Origin: Niabella pedocola
Lineage (GTDB): Bacteria; Bacteroidota; Bacteroidia; Chitinophagales; Chitinophagaceae
Reading direction: 5' to 3'
Length of the DNA stretch: 64,000 nt
Assembly: GCF_021044425.1 (NCBI RefSeq)
Contig: NZ_JAJNEC010000005.1
Span: forward strand, 1,736,001-1,800,000
In this document: positions 1-9,204 of the stretch, in pieces
Layout of the letters: each line of letters begins with the position of its first letter
Position numbering within the stretch: position 1 is the stretch's first letter
Notes under the pieces: model-generated
Seen by the model: the letters and a program-made list of their open reading frames with translations, nothing else
The model's database searches: none
What the model was told of the DNA's origin: nothing
Made by a program: the position numbers and the translations under genes

Positions 1-2413
1 CGTCTACAAAATCTTCGATCAAACGGCCGGCCTGTGTAGGTTCATAATCGTCCATCGCCGCGGTCACTTCCTTCACCAGGGTATTCAGGGAAGAGATGAT
101 CCAGCGGTCGATTTCGGGGCGTTCCGCTACCGGGATCTTTGCCTCGTTGTAAGTGAAACCGTCTACATTGGCGTACAGGGCAAAAAACTGGTAGGTATTA
201 TATAAGGTACCAAAGAATTTACGCTGCACTTCTTTGATGCCGTCGATATCAAACTTGAGGTTGTCCCATGGAGAAGCGTTAGTAATTAAGTACCAGCGCG
301 TTGCATCCGCCCCAAAGGTTTCAATGGTGGCAAAGGGGTCCACCACGTTGCCCAGGCGCTTGCTCATTTTATTCCCGTTCTTATCCAGCACCAACCCATT
401 GCTTACCACGGTTTTAAAGGCCACACTGTCAAACAACAGGGACGCAATGGCATGCAGGGTATAAAACCAGCCGCGGGTTTGATCCACACCCTCGCAGATA
501 AAATCGGCGGGGAAGTTGGTATCAAAGGGCTGGTTGAACGGCCGGGGATCGCCCGCCTTTAATTTTTCATAATTCAGGCCCCACTGGGCATAAGGCATGG
601 CACCGCTATCAAACCATACATCGATCAGGTCCGGCTCCCGGTGCATGGGCTTGCCGGAAGTGCTTACCAGCACCACCTCATCCACATAGGGTTTGTGCAG
701 GTCCAGGATGCCATCATGCAGGTAATGTTTATTTACATCGCCACCCAGCACTTCATTGGCCTTACGGATTTCCTCGTTCAGTTCTTCTACGGAACCGATG
801 CATTTCATTTCGGCACCATCTTCTGTTGCCCAGATGGGCAGCGGCGTTCCCCAAAAACGGCTGCGGCTCAGATTCCAGTCTACCATGTTCTCCAGCCAGT
901 TGCCAAAACGGCCTTCACCGGTCGATTTGGGTTTCCAGTGGATGGTTTTATTCAGCTCCACCATCCGGTCGCGCAGCGCCGTGGTCTTTATAAACCAGGC
1001 GTCCAGCGGGTAATACAGCACGGGTTTATCCGTACGCCAGCAATGGGGGTAATTGTGTTCGTATTTTTCTACCTTAAAGGCCCGGTTCTCTTTTTTCAGT
1101 TTTACGCTGATGTCAACATTCACATCCACATAATCCTTCTCGTCTTTATAATCTTTTACATATCGGCCGCTGAATTCGCCGGTGCCTTCGATAAATTTTC
1201 CTTCACGGTCTACCAGTGTGAGAATACCGATATTGTTCTTCTTTCCTACTTTATAGTCATCTGCCCCAAAGGCCGGTGCCGTGTGTACGATACCCGTTCC
1301 ATCTTCAGTGGTCACAAAATCGCCCACCATTACTTTAAAAGGAGTGGCACCCGGGGTGATCTCCTGTATTTTTTCAAGGGAGTTAGATTCAAAGGGCAAT
1401 AATTGTTCATATTCCAGGCCATCCAGCTGATTTCCTTTGAATTCCCCTAGGATCTTCCAAGGCAACAGCTTGGTTTCGGCGGTATAATTTTCAAAATCGC
1501 CGTTCTCTCCTTCTGCCTTAAAATATTTTGATATCAACGCTTTGGCGATCACCACATTTACAGGAATATGGGTGTAAGGATTGAAGGTTTGTACCAGCGC
1601 ATAGTCGATATTGCCACCCACCGTTAGCCCCAGGTTGGAAGGCAGGGTCCAGGGTGTGGTGGTCCAGGCCATGAAGAAAATATCTGAGACTTCAGATTCG
1701 AGATTTGAGCTTTGAGTGCTGAGACCCGGAATCTGAAATAAAAATGCACTTTTGTCATTCCGAGCCACTTTAAATAATACGGTGGCGCTGGTGTCCTTTA
1801 CATCTTTATATGTGCCCGGCTGGTTCAGCTCGTGGGAACTTAAGCCCGTGCCCGCTGCCGGTGAATACGGCTGAATGCTCACGCTTTTGTACAGCAATCC
1901 CCTGTTAAACAACTGTTTTAGCAGGTACCAAAGAGTTTCGATGTATTCGTTCTTAAAGGTAATGTACGGATCGTTCAGGTCTACCCAATATCCCATTTTA
2001 CGGGTAAGGTCATCCCATTTGTCTTTAAACCGGAGCACCGCTTCCCGGCATTTCTGGTTGTATTCCTCTACAGAAATTTTCTTTCCGATGTCTTCCTTGG
2101 TAATGCCCAGTTCTTTCTCCACACCCAGCTCTACGGGTAAACCATGTGTATCCCAGCCCCCCTTGCGTTTTACCTGGAAGCCCTGCATGGTTTTATACCG
2201 GCAAACCAGGTCCTTGAGCGTACGTGAAATAACGTGGTGAATACCGGGCATACCATTAGCACTGGGCGGACCCTCGTAAAAAACGAAGGATTCAGCGCCA
2301 TCCCGCAGGGATACACTTTTTTCAAAGGCCTGCTGCTCATTCCATTTTGCTAATATCTCCTGCTCTATGGAGGGCAGGTTCAAACCCGAATATTCTCTGT
2401 ATTTCACACTCAT
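1..2413 (-). CDS. ileS: Isoleucine--tRNA ligase (N-terminal part, runs off the window)
   Basis: Class I aminoacyl-tRNA synthetase that charges tRNA-Ile with isoleucine in the cytoplasm. About 804 residues are inside the window and the C-terminal anticodon-binding part lies beyond base 1. The HIGH signature appears as the variant GIHH at residues 57-60, after the family motif PSANGMP. KMSKR lies near residue 682. The editing (CP1) region begins near the motif AWTTTPWTLPSN. The start at 2413 is an ATG (MSVKYREYSG), about 20 bases downstream of a clear TAnnTTTG promoter element. One oddity is a low-complexity stretch at about residues 227-244 (QIPGLSTQSSNLESEVSD) just before AWTTTPW. It is in frame and resembles noncoding TTTGAGATT-type filler DNA. 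The function is secure from the motifs. Confidence 0.96.
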   Translation of the reverse strand, partial: MSVKYREYSGLNLPSIEQEILAKWNEQQAFEKSVSLRDGAESFVFYEGPPSANGMPGIHHVISRTLKDLVCRYKTMQGFQVKRKGGWDTHGLPVELGVEKELGITKEDIGKKISVEEYNQKCREAVLRFKDKWDDLTRKMGYWVDLNDPYITFKNEYIETLWYLLKQLFNRGLLYKSVSIQPYSPAAGTGLSSHELNQPGTYKDVKDTSATVLFKVARNDKSAFLFQIPGLSTQSSNLESEVSDIFFMAWTTTPWTLPSNLGLTVGGNIDYALVQTFNPYTHIPVNVVIAKALISKYFKAEGENGDFENYTAETKLLPWKILGEFKGNQLDGLEYEQLLPFESNSLEKIQEITPGATPFKVMVGDFVTTEDGTGIVHTAPAFGADDYKVGKKNNIGILTLVDREGKFIEGTGEFSGRYVKDYKDEKDYVDVNVDISVKLKKENRAFKVEKYEHNYPHCWRTDKPVLYYPLDAWFIKTTALRDRMVELNKTIHWKPKSTGEGRFGNWLENMVDWNLSRSRFWGTPLPIWATEDGAEMKCIGSVEELNEEIRKANEVLGGDVNKHYLHDGILDLHKPYVDEVVLVSTSGKPMHREPDLIDVWFDSGAMPYAQWGLNYEKLKAGDPRPFNQPFDTNFPADFICEGVDQTRGWFYTLHAIASLLFDSVAFKTVVSNGLVLDKNGNKMSKRLGNVVDPFATIETFGADATRWYLITNASPWDNLKFDIDGIKEVQRKFFGTLYNTYQFFALYANVDGFTYNEAKIPVAERPEIDRWIISSLNTLVKEVTAAMDDYEPTQAGRLIEDFVD

Positions 2414-2432
2414 AGTAGGTAAAAAATGAGTG

Positions 2433-2440
2433 CAAAGGTA
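2433..2440 (-). promoter_or_regulatory. -7 promoter element of ileS
   Basis: On the minus strand the sequence TACCTTTG matches the Bacteroidota -7 consensus TAnnTTTG exactly. It would place the transcript start near 2426, about 13 bases before the ileS ATG. It lies in the short gap after the cysteine desulfurase stop, so ileS probably has its own promoter in addition to any read-through from the encapsulin operon. Confidence 0.6.
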
Positions 2441-2494
2441 CGAAATTTCGTGCTGCCAAGCTCTCCGGAGGCTGAAGTCTCGAAGCGCCCAGCC

Positions 2495-4435
2495 CTATTT
2501 TTTCTTCCGCAGCTTCCACAGTACTTCTATGAACCGGTCTACATCGGCACAGGTATTGTAAAAGGCCAGCGACGGCCGTACGGTAGTTTCTACCCCCATC
2601 CGGCGGAGAATGGGCTGCGCACAATGGTGACCCGTTCTTACCGCAATGCCTTCCTCGTTCAATGCCCTGCCCACCTCATCATTGCTATACCCGTCCATTG
2701 TAAAAGACAGTACACTGGCTTTGTGTGCCGCGGTGCCGATCCGGCGCACACCGGGTATCTGTTTAATCAGCCCCGTAGCGTATTCCAGCAGGAAATGCTC
2801 ATACTGCCCGATATTTTCCATCCCGATCCGGCTGATATAATCAATAGCGGCTCCCAATCCTACCGCATCCGCGATATTTCCGGTACCGGCTTCAAAGCGG
2901 CCGGGGGCATTATGATACCGGATCTCTTCAAATGTAACATCCTGAATCATATTGCCGCCCCCCTGCCAGGGCTGGGTAGCATTCAGCAGTCCTTCCTTTC
3001 CATAAACCACTCCGATACCGGTTGGTCCAAAAACCTTGTGCCCGGAGAATACAAACCAATCCGCATCCAGCGCCTGCATATTTACCGTCATATGCGATAC
3101 GGATTGTGCCCCGTCTACCAGTACTTTTGCCCCCACGGCATGTGCCATGGCCACCATTTGCTGTGCCGGCGTTACTGTTCCCAGCGCATTAGACACCTGG
3201 GTAAAGGCTACCAGTTTTGTGTTCGCATTGAGCAGTTTGGCATATTCATCCAACAGGATCTGCCCGTCGTCGTCTACCGGAATCACCCGCAGTTTCAGCC
3301 CCTTCTTATCCGCCAGTCGCTTCCAGGGCACAATATTGGCATGGTGCTCCAGGTGGCTCACCACTATTTCATCACCAGGGTGCAAGTATTGTTCGCCCCA
3401 GCTTTGGGCTACCAGGTTAATGGCCTCGGTGGCGCCACGAACGAAGATGATTTCGTTTGCCGAACGCGCTCCCAAAAATACCCGTACTTTTTCCCTTGCA
3501 GCTTCGTAAGCATCCGTAGCCCGGGCCGCCAGTTCGTGTGCGGCGCGGTGAATATTGGAGTTTTCATGCTCATAGAACCAGGTAATGCGGTCCATTACCG
3601 CCTTTGGCTTTTGCGTGGTAGCAGCGTTGTCGAACCATACCAGCGGTTTCCCGTTTACGGTTTCATTCAGAATGGGAAAATCTTTTTTTAAAAGGTGCGC
3701 ATCAAAGGCTGGTATTCCGGCCTGTTGCCGGAACGCTGTGCTGGTTTCCTGCGGCCGGTTTCCAAAATAATAAGAAGGTACTGCTGCGTCAAAGCCGGGC
3801 AACTGTGGTGCAAACGACGGCGTAACGATCTGCTTTAATAACGCGTTTACATCGGCCCAGTAGGGTTGGTCCTGCTCCAGTGGCAACGCCGCAGGAGCCG
3901 GCGCCGGCCCGGAAGTTCCGGAAAGATTGGCATCCGGGAAGCCTGTTTCGGGATCTTTGATATCAAAATGCTGGCCTTGCTCCAGGTGGGAGGGTGATGC
4001 CCCGCTGCCTGCAACGGAAGCCGGTATCCGCCCGCCGTTGGCACTGGTATGTTGAGTGCCGCCGGATCTGTCGTCTTCTGCTTTGGGCAGATCAGCCAGC
4101 GGCACATAGCTTATGACCGATGAAGAAGCACCCAGCCCTGTAGCCGAAGGGGGCGTTTGCAAACCGCTGAAAGGATGTTGCGGCACCACGGGTGTTTGCT
4201 GGGGTGCCATTCCGGACTGCCCCGAAAGGATATCATGACTGGCAGTTGTCAGTTCCGGTGGACCTCCATTACCCATTATCTTTCCGGCCATGGCGGTTGC
4301 GTTCGGATGATCTTCGGGGCGAAGCGATACCGATGGTTGTGCATCACCGGGTAATGCCTTGAAAAATGCATTGGCCAGCTGCTGCAGCTGTGCCAGATCC
4401 GGCAACCCTGTTTGCCCGTCAGTATTTATATTCAT
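2495..4435 (-). CDS. SufS-like cysteine desulfurase, encapsulin cargo
   Basis: Type II, PLP-dependent cysteine desulfurase of 646 residues. It converts cysteine to alanine plus an enzyme-bound persulfide. The catalytic domain spans about residues 246-646, with FDNAATTQKP at 269-278, the PLP lysine K467 in SGHKVFGP and the catalytic C605 in RTGHHCAQP. Ordinary SufS is about 400 residues. Here about 245 extra N-terminal residues are rich in Pro, Gly, Ser and Ala and look disordered, with short hydrophobic motifs at both ends (LQQLANAFF at 18-26; PSYYFGNRP at 220-228). This is the layout of family 2A encapsulin cargo. The ATG at 4435 was chosen because it overlaps the end of the upstream shell gene by 17 bases. 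A longer frame continues upstream but is only an antisense-like reading of the shell gene. The overlap implies translational coupling. Confidence 0.93.
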   Translation of the reverse strand: MNINTDGQTGLPDLAQLQQLANAFFKALPGDAQPSVSLRPEDHPNATAMAGKIMGNGGPPELTTASHDILSGQSGMAPQQTPVVPQHPFSGLQTPPSATGLGASSSVISYVPLADLPKAEDDRSGGTQHTSANGGRIPASVAGSGASPSHLEQGQHFDIKDPETGFPDANLSGTSGPAPAPAALPLEQDQPYWADVNALLKQIVTPSFAPQLPGFDAAVPSYYFGNRPQETSTAFRQQAGIPAFDAHLLKKDFPILNETVNGKPLVWFDNAATTQKPKAVMDRITWFYEHENSNIHRAAHELAARATDAYEAAREKVRVFLGARSANEIIFVRGATEAINLVAQSWGEQYLHPGDEIVVSHLEHHANIVPWKRLADKKGLKLRVIPVDDDGQILLDEYAKLLNANTKLVAFTQVSNALGTVTPAQQMVAMAHAVGAKVLVDGAQSVSHMTVNMQALDADWFVFSGHKVFGPTGIGVVYGKEGLLNATQPWQGGGNMIQDVTFEEIRYHNAPGRFEAGTGNIADAVGLGAAIDYISRIGMENIGQYEHFLLEYATGLIKQIPGVRRIGTAAHKASVLSFTMDGYSNDEVGRALNEEGIAVRTGHHCAQPILRRMGVETTVRPSLAFYNTCADVDRFIEVLWKLRKKK

Positions 4436-5339
4436 GGTATCTGTCAATTTCCACATCGTCCAGTACGGCAATGGCATCATCAACCAGCACCGCCAGTGAA
4501 CAATACAATGAAACCAAATAAGATGCAATGGCCCGATCATTAATGCCCATGAACCGCACCGATAAACCGGGTGTTTGCTCTCCCTGTAAACCGGGCTGGA
4601 ACAGTCCCACCACACCCTGGCGGCTTTCCCCGGTACGCATCAGAATGATCTTGGTTTTACCCTCTTTAATCGGCAGCTTATCTGAAGGAATCAGCGGAAT
4701 ACCCCTCCAGGTTAGGAACTGCGAGCCAAAAAGGGATACAGTGGGCGGAGGTACGCCTCTGCGGGTACACTCCCGGCCAAAGGCTGCAATGGCCCTCGGG
4801 TGCAGTAAAAAGAAGCCCGGCTCTTTCCACACTTTTGCGATTAACTCATCCAGATCGTCCGGAGTGGGAGCGCCGGTGCGGGTCTTGATACGCTGCCCGT
4901 CCACAACACTGTGCAGCAGTCCGTAACCGGCATTGTTGATCAGTTCGCTTTCCTGCCGTTCCTTAATGGTTTCTATGGCCAGCCGCAGCTGCTCCGATAT
5001 CTGATTATAGGGTTTGCTGTACAGATCCGATACGCGGGTATGCACATCCACGATGGTTTGTACAGCCGCCAGATTGTATTCACGCGGATTGTCGATATAG
5101 TCCACAAAGGTCTGCGGCAACACCCGCTCATCCCGGGCCGAACAATCCACCTCGATCTGCGTAGCATTTTTTACCTTGTTTAAACGGTACACCCCCGACT
5201 CCACCGGCACCCAGCTCATCAGTTGCGTTAACCAGCGGGGCGAAATAGTGACCATCTGCGGGACGGTTCGGGTGGCAATGGCGAGCTGCCGTGCAGCTAC
5301 ATCGCCCAATGCGGTTTGTTGATGTTTTGCTTCTGCCAT
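4419..5339 (-). CDS. srpI: Family 2A encapsulin shell protein (SrpI type)
   Basis: HK97-fold shell protein of 306 residues, expected to self-assemble into an icosahedral protein nanocompartment in the cytoplasm. The sequence follows the cyanobacterial SrpI pattern along its whole length: DVAARQLA near the start, TISPRWL, CSARDERVLPQTFVDY, YNLAAVQTIVDVHTRVSDLY, HPRAIAAFGRECTRRGVPP, FLTWRGIPLIPSDKLP, RTGESRQGVVGLFQPGL and LSVRFMGIND. There is no extra cyclic-nucleotide-binding domain, which points to subfamily 2A rather than 2B. It is the first gene of an operon with the cysteine desulfurase cargo, whose start codon lies inside this gene's last codons. The expected role is to house the desulfurase and confine persulfide chemistry. 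A serine acetyltransferase or rhodanese, sometimes found with this family, is not present nearby. Confidence 0.94.
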   Translation of the reverse strand: MAEAKHQQTALGDVAARQLAIATRTVPQMVTISPRWLTQLMSWVPVESGVYRLNKVKNATQIEVDCSARDERVLPQTFVDYIDNPREYNLAAVQTIVDVHTRVSDLYSKPYNQISEQLRLAIETIKERQESELINNAGYGLLHSVVDGQRIKTRTGAPTPDDLDELIAKVWKEPGFFLLHPRAIAAFGRECTRRGVPPPTVSLFGSQFLTWRGIPLIPSDKLPIKEGKTKIILMRTGESRQGVVGLFQPGLQGEQTPGLSVRFMGINDRAIASYLVSLYCSLAVLVDDAIAVLDDVEIDRYHEYKY

Positions 5340-5443
5340 ATTCTTATGTTTTAGTTTAGTCCAGCGCTCTTCAAAACTTTAATTTTCGAAGCGCACTAGC
5401 TATTATAAATATAAGCCAGTATCCGCAAAAAACAATGCCGGCC

Positions 5444-5513
5444 AAATATTCCCGATCGCGTTCTAAATATTCCTGATCTCGTAAGCAGGCGGAAATACCC
5501 GCTTCTATTTTTG
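5444..5513 (+). promoter_or_regulatory. Tandem 21-bp boxes and -7 element upstream of the siderophore receptor
   Basis: Two copies of a 13-bp box lie in direct repeat, read on the minus strand as CGCGATCGGGAAT (5460-5448) and CGAGATCAGGAAT (5481-5469). They are exactly 21 bp apart. A perfect -7 element TATTTTTG follows at 5506-5513, 25 bp from the first base of the proximal box. The boxes would sit about 35-75 bp upstream of transcription start, the usual place for an AraC-type activator. The same arrangement recurs upstream of hmuR and of the candidate small RNA near 14.6 kb. The region is shared with the divergent encapsulin gene, so effects in that direction are possible. Confidence 0.7.
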
Positions 5514-5556
5514 CCCCCCGTTGATAAATACTTTTTTAACCAACATATAAGAACCA

Positions 5557-7959
5557 ATGTTACAATTAAAGACTGCACGGCTTTCGATTCTGTTTTCGTT
5601 TTTACTCCTGCTTCCGGCGATGAAAACGACCGTGCTTGCCCAGGGAAAACAAACCGGTATTATAGATGGCCGTGTATTAAGTGCCGACCATCAGCCGCAG
5701 GAAAATGTAATTGTAGTACTGTCGCCTTCCGAAAAACAAACCATGTCGGATGCCGACGGGCATTTTGAATTCAGAAATATCCCCTACGGCGCATATACCG
5801 TTTCCATAAAATCACTGGGTGTAACGGCCGATCCGGTATCCGTTGAAGTGAACCGGGAAAAAGCAACTATTGGCACCATCCAGCTACAGGAAGTTGCCGG
5901 TGTGCTGGACCGCGTGATCGTATCCTCCTCATACCGCCACGTTAATAAAAACAGTACCCAGGTGGCCCGCATGCCGCTTACCTATACTGAGAATCCGCAG
6001 AACTATGCCGTTATTCCAAAAGAAGTGATCCTTACACAGCTGGCCACTACAACGGAACAGGCGCTGCTGAACATACCGGGTGTAAGCAACATGTCTGTTG
6101 CCGGTGGCAGCGGCGGTTCTACACTTACCTTCAAATCCCGCGGTTTCTCCAGTGGTTCCGTTATGTACCGGAATGGGGTATCAACCGGGTATGTGGCGTT
6201 GACGGACCTGTTCAACATGGAACGGATCGAAGCCATCAAAGGACCTTCTGCTACCCTGTTTGGCGGCAACCAGGGCGCTTCCTATGGAGGTGTATATAAT
6301 ATCATTACCAAACAGCCACTGGAAGTTAAACGCGGAGAAGTATCCTTTACCACCGGCAGCTATGAAATGGCAAGGACCACTGTTGATTATAACACGCCTT
6401 TAAACGAAGATAAAACGGCTTTGCTACGGCTGAATGGCATGTATGACAGCAGGAACACCTTCCAGCAGCTCTCGCAGAACAATATAGGGCTTGCTCCTTC
6501 ATTATTGATAAAGGCCAATAGCCGGCTGACATTGCATTTTGATGGGTATTACTACAAGAGTGCACGCCCTATCGTGCTCTTCGGATTCAGTGCACCTCCC
6601 GGAGGAACGACCGCCAGCAGTACTTATGCCGGCAATGTAAAAGACCTGGGGCTGGATCCGCAGAATCCCTATATCAATCCCGACTTCAACAGCAAGCAGC
6701 AAACATGGGCGGTAACCGGAAAAGCCGAATACAAGCTCTCTGAGCAATGGCTTTCTCAAACCAATTTTGCGGTTGCCCGGAGCAATAATGAAACACATTA
6801 TATTTCGCTTACGGCCAACAGAGCCACCACTGCCGATACTACAAAAATCACAAGGGCGATCCTCGAAATGCCCTATAGCCAGCTGTACACACAGCAGTTC
6901 CAGCAGAACTTTATCGGCGATTTTAAGATCGGCTCATTGCGCAACCGGTTATTGGTAGGACTGGATTATTTCAGAACAGATGTGGGCTCTGCACGGGCTT
7001 CGATAGCTTATGATACGATCTACGCCAATGCTTCCGCTGCACAGTTAATGATTAAAAAATCGAAACTGGACAGCCGGGCGGTGAATGCCCCCTATACTGC
7101 CGCCAGCAGGAGCATTGCAAACAGTTACGGTGCCTATGTATCTGAAGTGCTTAACGTTACCGACCGGTTGCTGTTAATGGCCAGCCTGAGGCTGAACCGG
7201 TTTTCCGATCTCAGTAATAAATACATGCAGACCTCCTATTCGCCCAAGCTCGGTATTTCTTATGAGATTATTAAACAGTCCCTTTCTGTATATGGAAATT
7301 ATAACAACGGTTATAACAATGTTTCCGGCACCGATTCCCTGGGCAACCTGCTCAAGCCAACCTATGCCAACCAGCTGGAAGGCGGGGTAAAATTTGATGT
7401 ATTACAGCATCGCCTTACCGGTACGGTTAGTGTATATGATATCAGGGTTAAAAACATTCCTGTTTCCATGGGCACCTACTCCGTACAGAACGATGAGCAG
7501 CGGAGCCGTGGCGTGGATGTGGACATCCTGGCCAACCCCCTTGCCGGTTTGAACATTGCCATGGGCTATGGCTATAATGACATCCGTTATGCTGCGTTTT
7601 ACGGCAAGCTTCCGGTAGTAAATGGCAAACCGGTTGAAGTGAAGGGCAACCGGGTAGACGGAGCGCCTTACCATGCCGCCAATTTATGGGCAACGTATGG
7701 CGTTACTTCCGGTTCGCTGAAAGGCTTTGGTATTGGTGCCGGTGGTAATGGGCAAAGCAGTTCCTTTACCAATAACTCCAATACCATCACCCTGGACGGA
7801 TATGTGGTTTATGGTGCCAGCGTATTCTATGATGCACCCAAATTCCGGCTTACCGCAAAAGTTGATAATATCGGTAACAAGAAATATTTCACTTATAACT
7901 CCTGGCTGTTTCCGGGAGCTACGCGGATGTTATTGTTCAATGTTATCTACCGGTTCTAA
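5557..7959 (+). CDS. TonB-dependent siderophore receptor
   Basis: Outer-membrane receptor of 800 residues. It begins with a signal peptide, then a carboxypeptidase-regulatory-like beta domain (about residues 38-110, GIIDGRVLSADHQPQ). A plug domain follows (about 140-260, with ALLNIPGVSNMS and IKGPSATLFGG), then a 22-strand-type barrel ending in an aromatic residue (FNVIYRF), typical for Omp insertion. The plug style is that of the FhuA/FepA siderophore class. It leads an operon with a PepSY transmembrane protein and an enterobactin-esterase-like hydrolase, which together suggest import of a ferric siderophore followed by its release. Tandem regulatory boxes lie 72-113 bp upstream. The exact ligand cannot be read from the sequence. 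Confidence 0.9.
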   Translation: MLQLKTARLSILFSFLLLLPAMKTTVLAQGKQTGIIDGRVLSADHQPQENVIVVLSPSEKQTMSDADGHFEFRNIPYGAYTVSIKSLGVTADPVSVEVNREKATIGTIQLQEVAGVLDRVIVSSSYRHVNKNSTQVARMPLTYTENPQNYAVIPKEVILTQLATTTEQALLNIPGVSNMSVAGGSGGSTLTFKSRGFSSGSVMYRNGVSTGYVALTDLFNMERIEAIKGPSATLFGGNQGASYGGVYNIITKQPLEVKRGEVSFTTGSYEMARTTVDYNTPLNEDKTALLRLNGMYDSRNTFQQLSQNNIGLAPSLLIKANSRLTLHFDGYYYKSARPIVLFGFSAPPGGTTASSTYAGNVKDLGLDPQNPYINPDFNSKQQTWAVTGKAEYKLSEQWLSQTNFAVARSNNETHYISLTANRATTADTTKITRAILEMPYSQLYTQQFQQNFIGDFKIGSLRNRLLVGLDYFRTDVGSARASIAYDTIYANASAAQLMIKKSKLDSRAVNAPYTAASRSIANSYGAYVSEVLNVTDRLLLMASLRLNRFSDLSNKYMQTSYSPKLGISYEIIKQSLSVYGNYNNGYNNVSGTDSLGNLLKPTYANQLEGGVKFDVLQHRLTGTVSVYDIRVKNIPVSMGTYSVQNDEQRSRGVDVDILANPLAGLNIAMGYGYNDIRYAAFYGKLPVVNGKPVEVKGNRVDGAPYHAANLWATYGVTSGSLKGFGIGAGGNGQSSSFTNNSNTITLDGYVVYGASVFYDAPKFRLTAKVDNIGNKKYFTYNSWLFPGATRMLLFNVIYRF

Positions 7960-8024
7960 TCCTCTGTATAAATTAGCAGGCACAACCTTTACCGGGTTGT
8001 GTTTTGCTTTTGAATGAATCCAAT

Positions 8025-9194
8025 ATGAATAAAGGGAAAACGTCTAAAAAATCTGTATTCAGCCGTATCAATGCCTGGCTGCATCTCTGGCTCGGAATTT
8101 TTTCCGGTATTATATTAATATTCGTGGCGCTCACAGGTACCCTCATCGTGTATGGCGACGAGATCATAGAATGGTCGGCAGGTAAGGCCCGCTATGCAGA
8201 ACAGGTGAAACCGGAACGGTTGCCGATGGAAACCCTGATCGCCAATATGAACAAAGCCTATCCCCAGGCGAAGCTATCGGAAGTAACCGTGTATAAAAAT
8301 CCCGAAAGGACTGTACGTTTCCGGACCTTTGCCAGGGGCAAGGGATTGGGTTTTGCCTATGCAGATCCTTATACCGGAAAAGTGCTGAAATACGACCGCA
8401 CTGCCAACTTCTTTTATATCATGGCACACTTGCATGCCTCCTTTTTGTGGCATGGCACGGGTGAATGGATCGTGGATATTGCTACCATCATCTTCCTCAT
8501 CGAAATTATTTCGGGCATTATTCTCTGGTGGCCCCGCAAGTGGAACCAGCACACACGCGATGCCAGCTTTAAGATCAAATGGAAGGCCCGCTTCAAACGG
8601 GTGAATTATGACCTGCACAATGTATTGGGTTTTTATGCTTCCATTCTGGCATTGATCCTGACGGTTACCGGTCTTATTATCGCCTTTCATCCCCTGGCCG
8701 CCACCACCGCAAAGATCTTCGGAGGCGATATTGAAACAAAATGGCAAAAGGACATGCCAAAGAGCGATACCACCCGGTCTGCCCTGGCCATTAATACGGT
8801 TTTTGAACAGGAATTTTCCAGGCATCCACAACAAAAAGCAGGACAAATATGGCTGTACAACCTGGATTCCGCCGGTTTTTACATGGTAACCACGGCCAGC
8901 AAACTCGGCTTAAAAAGCGCAGAGCATGCGCAGCTCTCGTTCATTAATAAATACACCGGAGCAGATCTCCGGCTTCCGCCTAAAAGTTTGAAAGGTGAGT
9001 ACATAGAAAATACCGTATGGCAGCTGCATATGGGCACCTGGATGGGGCCGGTGGGCAAGCTGTTCACTTTTATCTGCGGGCTCATCTGCACTTCGCTTCC
9101 CATTACCGGCTTCCTGATATGGTGGCACAGGGGAAAGAAGAAGAAGAAAAAACAGCACCCGTTAAAAAAAACGGAGGTACTCGTTCCCGCATAA
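8025..9194 (+). CDS. PepSY-associated transmembrane protein (siderophore reductase-like)
   Basis: Inner-membrane protein of 389 residues with four predicted membrane helices. These lie at about residues 20-45, 130-165, 195-220 and 335-360. Two periplasmic PepSY-type stretches lie between them, and there are conserved His residues around HLHASFLWHGTGEW. Proteins of this family next to siderophore receptors are thought to reduce or handle the ferric siderophore in the periplasm. The ATG at 8025 was chosen, although a TTG 21 bases upstream is in frame. The C-terminus is a run of lysines (KKKKKK). It lies 65 bases after the receptor and 10 bases before the esterase, so the three are probably co-transcribed. 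Confidence 0.87.
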   Translation: MNKGKTSKKSVFSRINAWLHLWLGIFSGIILIFVALTGTLIVYGDEIIEWSAGKARYAEQVKPERLPMETLIANMNKAYPQAKLSEVTVYKNPERTVRFRTFARGKGLGFAYADPYTGKVLKYDRTANFFYIMAHLHASFLWHGTGEWIVDIATIIFLIEIISGIILWWPRKWNQHTRDASFKIKWKARFKRVNYDLHNVLGFYASILALILTVTGLIIAFHPLAATTAKIFGGDIETKWQKDMPKSDTTRSALAINTVFEQEFSRHPQQKAGQIWLYNLDSAGFYMVTTASKLGLKSAEHAQLSFINKYTGADLRLPPKSLKGEYIENTVWQLHMGTWMGPVGKLFTFICGLICTSLPITGFLIWWHRGKKKKKKQHPLKKTEVLVPA

Positions 9195-9204
9195 AACAGT
9201 TGTT

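Noticed and set aside
641..1402. 253-residue plus-strand frame
   Set aside because: It is antisense to ileS, which is confirmed by motifs. The composition shows no domain or signal.
2426..3691. 421-residue plus-strand frame
   Set aside because: It is fully antisense to the desulfurase catalytic domain. Long shadow frames are common opposite GC-moderate coding DNA, and no family is visible.
4436..4615. 60-residue N-terminal extension of the desulfurase frame
   Set aside because: It lies inside the shell gene and reads like Trp/His/Tyr-rich out-of-frame sequence. The ATG at 4435 starts a sensible loading domain.
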